From positions 1-34,207 of the forward strand of contig NZ_JBHLWN010000057.1 in the NCBI RefSeq assembly GCF_042432825.1: 34,207 nucleotides of DNA. The letters are read 5' to 3'. The notes under the pieces were generated by a model. It had not been told where the DNA came from, searched no databases, and was given only the letters and a program-made list of their open reading frames with translations. The position numbers and the translations under genes were made by a program. Within the stretch, counting starts at the first letter, position 1. The number at the start of each line of letters is the position of its first letter. Origin of the DNA: Gordoniibacillus chartarius (lineage in GTDB: Bacteria; Bacillota; Bacilli; Paenibacillales; NBRC-103111). Below, piece by piece: positions 24,927-30,749 of the stretch.

Positions 24927-25435
24927 TCTTCTCTCGTATGAATGAGTATGGGATTGAAGTATTCGATCAAACGCATGCCCGGACGGTTAAAAGGACGAAA
25001 TGTAATGGAGTACCTTTTGAAAGGAATGAACTGTTCGCCTTGAACGCACTGCAAGTCAGAATAATTCCCTTCAAAATCAACCACATTATCCTTTTTTATC
25101 CACCCATATGTGCAAACATGCCGGGATGAAGCAAGCTCCAGCTGATTCATCGCTTTGCCGATTCCTATTTTTTTTATAGCAATCAGCTCATGAAGCTGCC
25201 TCGGTATTTGCTCGGAGTCGATAACGACAAAGTTATGAGATACGATGTACGGAAGCTCTTCGGAATATAGAACGGATTCCCGATGTATCGTTCTCCCTGT
25301 TGTCTGCTGACTGAGCACCCGCACGAATATCTGCTTACCGACCAAACGCTCGAGCATATCCGTCGTCTTTTCCTCTGTCGCGAGCAGCTCGCCTAATAGT
25401 GCGATTGGATTACGTTCCAGTCTTTGATCGGTCAT
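24920..25435 (-). CDS. Chorismate-lyase-family protein (Rv2949c/DUF98 type)
   Basis: A 171-residue single-domain protein resembling the UbiC-related DUF98 family, whose mycobacterial member Rv2949c converts chorismate to 4-hydroxybenzoate and pyruvate. Family features visible are IHRESVLYSEELPYIVSHNFVVID, an early Arg with the Leu-rich LLGELLATEEKTTDMLE, and IGIGKAMNQLELASSRHV, matching the G-x-G-K/R and Arg positions. The C-terminal ITFRPFNRPGMRLIEYFNPIL closes the fold. The ATGA overlap with the upstream kinase gene and the GTGA or near-overlap with the hydrolase show operon membership. Product is inferred as 4-hydroxybenzoate; 3-hydroxybenzoate or a regulator-type ligand-binding role are alternatives. 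Confidence 0.72.
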   Translation of the reverse strand: MTDQRLERNPIALLGELLATEEKTTDMLERLVGKQIFVRVLSQQTTGRTIHRESVLYSEELPYIVSHNFVVIDSEQIPRQLHELIAIKKIGIGKAMNQLELASSRHVCTYGWIKKDNVVDFEGNYSDLQCVQGEQFIPFKRYSITFRPFNRPGMRLIEYFNPILIHTREEW

Positions 25436-26391
25436 GAGTCCCGCACCTCCCCTTGTTCCCCTTGATTCCTGGAAAAAATGAGAATGAGAGTGGTTCCAAC
25501 GCTTGGAATCGTCGAGAGTACGACCTGCTGGGCTATTTTCATCATTAAGGTGAAGCCTTGTCCCATGGACTTTTTGGTCGAATACCCCGCCATTAGAGTC
25601 GTGTAAGGGAGCAGCTTCAAGGGAAAGCCAGGACCCGAATCTTCCACCAATACGTTGAACGACGTATCTGTCTTAACGATCGTCATCTTGCCTTCCTTGG
25701 CATGCTTGAGGATATTGGTCACGGCTTCCGATATGACGAGAAGATGGCTCATCACATGAACCGCCAGGATGCCGTTCTCGAGCAAATATTGCTTGGCCGA
25801 ATCCCGCGCCTTCGGAATATCCGCTCTTTCCTTAATGACCGCTTCGCAAATGACGGTGCCTTGTCGGTAGGCCGCCACTTCATCCTCCCGGATCAGCAAA
25901 AACTTTTGCTGCGTTACCGCGTGGATGACATCCCGGTACACTTGCCACGTCGCTTCTTCCCTATCTCGTCCGGCGAATTCGGCTTGCTTCCGTGTACAAC
26001 AGCTATGGAGCTCCTCTCCGATCTCTTCATATACATCAAGCAAACATTGATGGTATTTGTCGGGCAAGCGCATTTCTTTGATTCGCAAATATACATCCCG
26101 CTCTTGCATGACCCAATCGACGAGGCAGGATCCCAAATATAAGAGATAATCTTCCGCGATCTCTTTGGTTTCCGTATAAGCCTCTTTCGCAAATGCAACA
26201 TATACGAGCTCTCCGGACGCACAGCTCTCCAATCGAAGAAGCTCGCCCATCCGATTCGCGATCCATCCGATTAACGCCCTTTTGCGGTGCTCCTGCAAGT
26301 TATGAAGCGATACAGGCCGAGGCATAGCATGGGACTGATCCTCCGCATGGGGTTCACCGGAACCAAACAGTTTCCTCAGCAAGGTCTTCAT
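25432..26391 (-). CDS. HATPase-domain protein, RsbW/RsbT-like candidate kinase
   Basis: A 319-residue soluble protein. The N-terminal two thirds (about residues 40-190) are helical and unrecognised. The C-terminal third (about 205-310) is a GHKL ATPase: N box SEAVTNILKHAKEG, G1 box VEDSGPGFPL, and G2 region MGQGFTLMMK. It lacks a dimerisation/phosphoacceptor His domain, so it is more like an anti-sigma or switch kinase than a histidine kinase. In this operon it is the obvious candidate to phosphorylate the two STAS proteins. It starts 13 bases after GAGGAGG and overlaps the chorismate-lyase-family gene by ATGA. Confidence 0.82.
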   Translation of the reverse strand: MKTLLRKLFGSGEPHAEDQSHAMPRPVSLHNLQEHRKRALIGWIANRMGELLRLESCASGELVYVAFAKEAYTETKEIAEDYLLYLGSCLVDWVMQERDVYLRIKEMRLPDKYHQCLLDVYEEIGEELHSCCTRKQAEFAGRDREEATWQVYRDVIHAVTQQKFLLIREDEVAAYRQGTVICEAVIKERADIPKARDSAKQYLLENGILAVHVMSHLLVISEAVTNILKHAKEGKMTIVKTDTSFNVLVEDSGPGFPLKLLPYTTLMAGYSTKKSMGQGFTLMMKIAQQVVLSTIPSVGTTLILIFSRNQGEQGEVRDS

Positions 26392-26409
26392 TTAGGATCG
26401 GCCGCCTCC

Positions 26410-27132
26410 TCATAAAATTCCGAGTGGGGGCATGATCGTTATTTCATCAATGGATGCACCTTCAGGCTGGCATAAAATATAAATCAAATGCCGGGCTAAC
26501 GTTTGAACAGGTATCATCTGCGACATATCCGGCTTGCTGTCCATTCGGTCCCAGAACGGGGTAGCCACTGCTCCCGGCAGTACGGCCGTCACTTGAATAC
26601 CCTTACCCCGAAGCTCAGCCTGCAGTACTCGGGATAATCCCAGCACTCCGAATTTCGAGGCAGAATAGCCGCCGCATCCGGGAAGCGCCGTAGCGCCGGC
26701 AATCGATACGACGTTGATCATTCTCCCCTCTCCCCGCTCCGCCATATGCCGTCCGAACGCTTTGCAGCAAAGGAACGTGCCTCGCAGATTGACGGCGATC
26801 ATTCGATCGAAATCCTCGGCGGCCAGCGATAATACAGAGTCGAACACACCGGTTCCAGCACAGTTAATGAGAGCGTATACATTTCCGAAACGCGTGATCG
26901 CCGCCTCGGCAAACTGGTTTACAGCCCGTTCCTCGGATACATCGACCGGTACCGGATACACTTCCGATTTCAAAGTGGAAGCAAAGCGGGATAATTCTTC
27001 GCCATCTCTGGCACCGAGAACCAGATTGGCTCCAAGACCGCTCAGCAGCTCGGCCGTTTGTTTGCCGATCCCTTTGCTTGCTCCGGTAATGACGATCGTC
27101 TTGCCCCGAACATGCCTTCCGCAGTCGATCAT
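26410..27132 (-). CDS. Short-chain dehydrogenase/reductase (candidate pterin reductase)
   Basis: A 240-residue classical SDR with the cofactor motif TGASKGIGKQ (about residues 17-26), the NCAG-type motif (INCAGTGVF), a catalytic Ser in VVSIAGAT and YSASKFG (Tyr/Lys about 155 and 159). Ser, Tyr and Lys are all intact. The ARD following the second strand suggests NADP(H). Directly after a PTPS gene it is a candidate sepiapterin-reductase-like enzyme that would reduce 6-pyruvoyl-tetrahydropterin, but SDR substrate cannot be deduced from sequence. It overlaps the PTPS gene by ATGA. Confidence 0.88.
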   Translation of the reverse strand: MIDCGRHVRGKTIVITGASKGIGKQTAELLSGLGANLVLGARDGEELSRFASTLKSEVYPVPVDVSEERAVNQFAEAAITRFGNVYALINCAGTGVFDSVLSLAAEDFDRMIAVNLRGTFLCCKAFGRHMAERGEGRMINVVSIAGATALPGCGGYSASKFGVLGLSRVLQAELRGKGIQVTAVLPGAVATPFWDRMDSKPDMSQMIPVQTLARHLIYILCQPEGASIDEITIMPPLGIL

Positions 27133-27965
27133 GACCTCTCCTTGGGACCGAAGTACTCAAAATAATTTTTCTCGGTTTCCCATAGCCCGATCTTGTACAG
27201 ATTCGGAATATGAGGCTGAAGCATGTTGTAGATCACCATCGCCACGACTTCCGACGTCGGATTCAAATTGCGGAAGCGGTCGGTATCCAAATTCAAATGC
27301 TTATGGTCAAATTCGTCAAGTACAACTTGATCGACGATCTCGTCAAGTTCGGCAAGATTGACGATCATGCCGGTAACCGGGTCAGGTTCGCCATTCACGG
27401 TTACGTCCAAATAATAATTGTGGCCGTGCCCGTGAGGATTGTTGCACTTCCCGAATAACCGGACGTTCTCCTCAGGCGATAACTGATCGCTATGTAAACG
27501 ATGCGCTGCGCAGAAATGATATTTTCTCGTAAGCTGAATCATCCCGCCCGCCTCCTTTGCCGACGATAAGTAATGGTTCTCATATAGCCGGATTCGATGT
27601 AGTTGGCATACTTCAAACCGGTGTTCAAGGCACTGCCAAATATAGGAAACCAGATTTTCCGTCGTGGGAATGCGTGTCCGAAACCAGGGATGTTCGCGGT
27701 CCAGGAATTTGCCGTCCAGTTCCGCAGCGACAAATGAATTCACGATGCGTTTGATTTCCGTCGTGTTGACGACGATGCCGGAAGCTTCATTGAGGCTTCC
27801 TTTGACCATGATGTCCAGTTTATAATCGTGCCCGTGACCATTCGGGTTGCTGCAGGGTCCGAAAACCCGGCGATTCTCTTCCTCGCTCCAATGCGGCACC
27901 CGATATACATGAGTGGCGGAAAAATCGATAGTTCGCGATAAAACCGGCACGCCAGCCCCCCTCAC
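27129..27965 (-). CDS. Tandem (two-domain) 6-pyruvoyl-tetrahydropterin synthase-like protein
   Basis: A 278-residue fusion of two PTPS/QueD-fold domains (about residues 8-130 and 143-275). Each keeps the zinc site: an early His (ATHVY; AAHRLH) and a HGH pair. Each also keeps the Cys of the FGPCSNPNGHGH and FGKCNNPHGHGH loops. The second has the catalytic DHK (EFDHKHLN) and the WETEKN substrate Glu, and looks complete. The first has DGK in place of DHK. The NP[NH]GHGHNY style resembles PTPS of the tetrahydrobiopterin pathway rather than typical QueD. The start is unclear: the GTG at 27965 lacks a good ribosome binding site and the frame is open upstream to a stop at 28011. It overlaps the SDR by ATGA. 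Confidence 0.87.
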   Translation of the reverse strand: MRGAGVPVLSRTIDFSATHVYRVPHWSEEENRRVFGPCSNPNGHGHDYKLDIMVKGSLNEASGIVVNTTEIKRIVNSFVAAELDGKFLDREHPWFRTRIPTTENLVSYIWQCLEHRFEVCQLHRIRLYENHYLSSAKEAGGMIQLTRKYHFCAAHRLHSDQLSPEENVRLFGKCNNPHGHGHNYYLDVTVNGEPDPVTGMIVNLAELDEIVDQVVLDEFDHKHLNLDTDRFRNLNPTSEVVAMVIYNMLQPHIPNLYKIGLWETEKNYFEYFGPKERS

Positions 27966-28010
27966 TTGTGTCTTAATCTCATGTTTCAGCGGAAGAAGAG
28001 GAATGTCCTC

Positions 28011-28268
28011 TTATATGGATTCTGCCAATTTTAACCCCTTGACAGGGAACGCTCGAATTCCTCGCAAAGTGCGATATTGTCGCCGAAAACTCCCCTTTTG
28101 AGCGTCGCCAACACCGGCGAACTCTTCCTTGTACATCTCGGCCACTCGTTTCGGCGTATCGCGCAGTCCTTCGCGTGCTGGTACTTCGCCGATTTCCCGG
28201 AGCAGGCTGCGGATACATTCTTGTATGGGTTCTGTTGGCTTTACGATGTTATTGAGCAGCGGATTCAT
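28011..28268 (-). pseudogene. folE: Truncated GTP cyclohydrolase I (folE N-terminus only)
   Basis: An 85-codon frame that starts well (AGGAGG site, ATG at 28268) and reads like FolE for about the first 50 residues. Segments such as IRSLLREIGEVPAREGLRD and TPKRVAEMYKEEFAG match the FolE N-terminus. After about residue 57 the similarity ends; the zinc and catalytic CEHH motif and the whole C-terminal catalytic domain are missing. Only about 125 bp remain before the PTPS frame, so the body has been lost by deletion. A one-base frame change near 28088 restores a short FGDNIALCEEFE reading. It is the first gene after the c-di-GMP riboswitch; alternatively a short functional peptide is made. Confidence 0.8.
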
Positions 28269-28289
28269 AATCTCAGGCCTCCTGTTGTA

Positions 28290-28325
28290 AAATGAAAAAT
28301 CCAGTCCCGAAAAGCAGGACTGGAT
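28290..28325 (-). terminator. Riboswitch expression-platform terminator (operon of the pterin/ACP genes)
   Basis: On the minus strand a nine-base stem ATCCAGTCC / GGACTGGAT (28299-28325) with a nine-base loop is followed by TTTTTCATTTT. It lies between the c-di-GMP aptamer and the truncated folE start, where an expression platform is expected. Confidence 0.9.
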
Positions 28326-28344
28326 CCGCATGCATCCTATCCTT

Positions 28345-28425
28345 TTTCGGCAACCCGGCTGTCATAGCGTGACCGCTTTAGACCCGTGGCTTTGCGTCCC
28401 TATCTTTCGAAAGGTTTGCCATTTG
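28345..28425 (-). promoter_or_regulatory. Cyclic di-GMP-I (GEMM-I) riboswitch aptamer
   Basis: The minus strand contains the diagnostic GEMM-I core: GGCAAACC (28413-28420), a GAAA tetraloop hairpin, GGGACGCAAAGCC (the tetraloop receptor and ligand-binding segment), a CTA-bearing strand, and the closing GGGTTGCCG (28348-28356). This matches the class I c-di-GMP aptamer consensus almost base for base. A terminator follows, then the ribosome binding site of the truncated folE. It therefore controls the long operon running to about 16193. Whether c-di-GMP turns it on or off cannot be decided by eye. Confidence 0.96.
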
Positions 28426-28475
28426 TCGTTAAGGAATTACATTAAATTCGTGACAAAATACGGTGGTATATACAG

Positions 28476-28504
28476 ATTATAATACAAAATTCGACATAAT
28501 AAAA
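28476..28504 (-). promoter_or_regulatory. Putative promoter of the second riboswitch leader
   Basis: A perfect TATAAT (28476-28481) on the minus strand lies about 50 bp ahead of the aptamer; 17 bp upstream is a poor -35 (TTTTAT, 28499-28504). The spacer holds TGTCGAA (28490-28496), identical to the core Spo0A box. The weak -35 suggests activator dependence. Confidence 0.55.
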
Positions 28505-28614
28505 GATTTTTCTACAAATCTTGCAGTTATTAATTTCCATGCCCTTTGACTACACAGGTCATGAAACGAGCAACGAACAAGCAACCCCTCCACTTTGGTC
28601 TCCTCGAAGGAATA

Positions 28615-28648
28615 ACGAGAAAAACCCAGCCCGAAACGGAGGACTGAA
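28615..28648 (-). terminator. Terminator after the PAS-GGDEF gene
   Basis: Minus-strand hairpin CAGTCC / GGGCTG (28626-28646, one G-T pair) followed by GGTTTTTCTC, 15 bp after the stop at 28662. It is strikingly similar in sequence to the riboswitch terminator at 28299-28325. Confidence 0.7.
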
Positions 28649-28661
28649 TGCGGTAGTTCCT

Positions 28662-30698
28662 TTAGACCTTCTGCTTCGCCTTATAGAAAGCGTATCCGTT
28701 CCCGCCGTTTTTCTTCGCTTCGTAAAGCGCCGTGTCCGCTTGTTGAAGGAGAATGTCGACTTCCTTGCTGTCATTCGGATATAAGCTGATTCCGATGCTT
28801 GAAGATACCGACAGTTCATGACCTTCTATCCTATAGGGTCTGGACAACAGCAGATTCATTTCCGCAACGATTTGTTTCATCGACTCCCTATCGGCATTCG
28901 GAAAATATCCCGTGAACTCGTCTCCGCCAAGCCTGGAAAAGATGCCGCCGACCATCTGACGCAATCGCCGGCTTACTTCCTGAAGCAGAAAGTCTCCCGT
29001 TCGATGTCCCAGCGTATCGTTGATTATCTTGAACCGGTCCAAATCCAGGAACACCATTCCTCCGCATCGATTCTCCTGATTGCCGCTCTCCACCAATTGA
29101 TGAAAACGAACCCGATTCGGCAGACTCGTTAAGGAATCGTGATAGGCCAAAAATTGAATAGTTTCTTCCGTTTTTTTTCTTTTGGTGATATCCCTGAAAA
29201 TCATGAGAGAACCGGGGGAGGTATGATCTTCAAGACGAATGCCGCTGATCTCCGCATAAAACGGAGTTCCGTCCTTGCGCCTGAATATCAATTCTTTCGA
29301 TCCTTTAAATTCACCGGTTACCTGTATCGTATCGATCACCATACGGGCTTCTCCCCAAGAATCGGGATGTACCAGATCGATGAATGTATAGTTTCTCACG
29401 TCCGTTTCTTTATCAAGACCAAGGCATTCAACGCCGGCGCGGTTGATATATTGCAGCTTGTCTGCGGCAATGACAATAAGTGGATCGGGGATGATTTCAA
29501 CAAGCTGGCGATGTCTCTCTGCGCTTTGCATAAGCTCTTCCCTTGCCCTCTTCAGCTCTGTAATCACCTTGGCGATGCCGTAAACGCCACGGACTTCACC
29601 GTCGATATAAATCGGAATGTTCGTAACGGATATCACGGAATAATCGGTATCGCCTTTGCGTATAGCTCGAAGCTCATATTTTTGCACGTCGCCTCGTATC
29701 GCTTTTTCGAAGTGTTCATTAACCCTCGACAAATCTTCCGGATGAATGACGGGAGCGAACGGCAAATTTTGAAGCTCTTCTCGGGAATAGCCGGTTACTT
29801 CAATCGTATTGTCGTTAAACGTTTGAAAGCGGCCTTCAAGATCAATGGTAAAGACTGCATCGGGATGATGATCAAACAGCGATTTGTACCGCTCGTTGCT
29901 CTCTTCGAGCTCCATGCTGGCTTGTTTTAAATGGGATATATTTTGGGCGATGCCGTAGACACCCTCGATTTCGCCATTCACGTATATGGGCAGCGAAGTA
30001 ATGCTCATGTAAAGGTATATACCCGATCTGCGCCTATCCGCTATCCGGAGCTCTTCGGTTTGAACGCTGCCGGCCATCGCTTTACCGAACCCTTCAATCG
30101 CCCGCGGCAAATCGTCCGGATGAATAAATGAATGAAAAGGCATCCCTTCGAGCTCTTCAATCGAATAACCGGCAATGTCCAACGTTTTTCGGTTAAAGCT
30201 CTGAAATCGTCCTTCGGAGTCCGTTGCAAAGACAGCATCGGGATTATGTTCGAACAACGACATGTACCTCTGTCTGCTCTCCTCCATCTTCATTTCCTTC
30301 ACCTTTGAGTCGGTAATGTCCCGGTATATGGCGATCATGCCGATGAGCTGACCTTGCCCGTCATCAATATTTGAGAATGAAATGGAAACATCAACCTCGG
30401 TGCCATTCTTGCACACCCGGCGTGAAATGATATTGCTGACCTTGCCGCTTTCAAGCATGTTCCGATAAATCATTTCCGACTCGTGACGCAGCGATTCCGG
30501 TACAAATACATAGCTTGAATAGTTCATTTGAGCCAACTCCGCTTGCCTCCAACCGAACAGCTCTTCGAAAGCGCGGTTTACCCGTATAATTGTTGTATCC
30601 CGCCCGGTAATCATGACTGCATCGGAAAGGTTGAATAACAGCCTGTCCAAGAAGCGGCCGGTAATTAAAGCACTCTCCCGATCGTTGTTCATATTCAC
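28662..30698 (-). CDS. Diguanylate cyclase with four PAS domains
   Basis: A 678-residue soluble protein. Four PAS domains (about residues 12-121, 128-247, 257-374, 380-498) precede a GGDEF domain (about 508-675). The GGDEF domain has an intact catalytic LGGDEFTGYF and PNRVRFHQL start, so it should make c-di-GMP from two GTP. The allosteric I-site RxxD is absent, suggesting no product inhibition by that route. PAS2 and PAS3 are close repeats of each other (PDAVFATDSEGRFQSFN versus PDAVFTIDLEGRFQTFN). No EAL domain is present. The start is taken at GTG 30698, seven bases after GAGG; the ATG two codons on is an alternative. It follows the GGDEF-EAL gene by 51 bp. Confidence 0.92.
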   Translation of the reverse strand: MNMNNDRESALITGRFLDRLLFNLSDAVMITGRDTTIIRVNRAFEELFGWRQAELAQMNYSSYVFVPESLRHESEMIYRNMLESGKVSNIISRRVCKNGTEVDVSISFSNIDDGQGQLIGMIAIYRDITDSKVKEMKMEESRQRYMSLFEHNPDAVFATDSEGRFQSFNRKTLDIAGYSIEELEGMPFHSFIHPDDLPRAIEGFGKAMAGSVQTEELRIADRRRSGIYLYMSITSLPIYVNGEIEGVYGIAQNISHLKQASMELEESNERYKSLFDHHPDAVFTIDLEGRFQTFNDNTIEVTGYSREELQNLPFAPVIHPEDLSRVNEHFEKAIRGDVQKYELRAIRKGDTDYSVISVTNIPIYIDGEVRGVYGIAKVITELKRAREELMQSAERHRQLVEIIPDPLIVIAADKLQYINRAGVECLGLDKETDVRNYTFIDLVHPDSWGEARMVIDTIQVTGEFKGSKELIFRRKDGTPFYAEISGIRLEDHTSPGSLMIFRDITKRKKTEETIQFLAYHDSLTSLPNRVRFHQLVESGNQENRCGGMVFLDLDRFKIINDTLGHRTGDFLLQEVSRRLRQMVGGIFSRLGGDEFTGYFPNADRESMKQIVAEMNLLLSRPYRIEGHELSVSSSIGISLYPNDSKEVDILLQQADTALYEAKKNGGNGYAFYKAKQKV

Positions 30699-30749
30699 AG
30701 GTTCACCTCTTATAAATAACGTCGGAATCCTCAAAACACCGATGTGCGG

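Noticed and set aside
27129..27965. Queuosine-pathway QueD
   Set aside because: The NP[NH]GHGH loop and MIVNLAELD segment fit biopterin-type PTPS better, and no queC/queE/queF gene is adjacent; not fully excluded.
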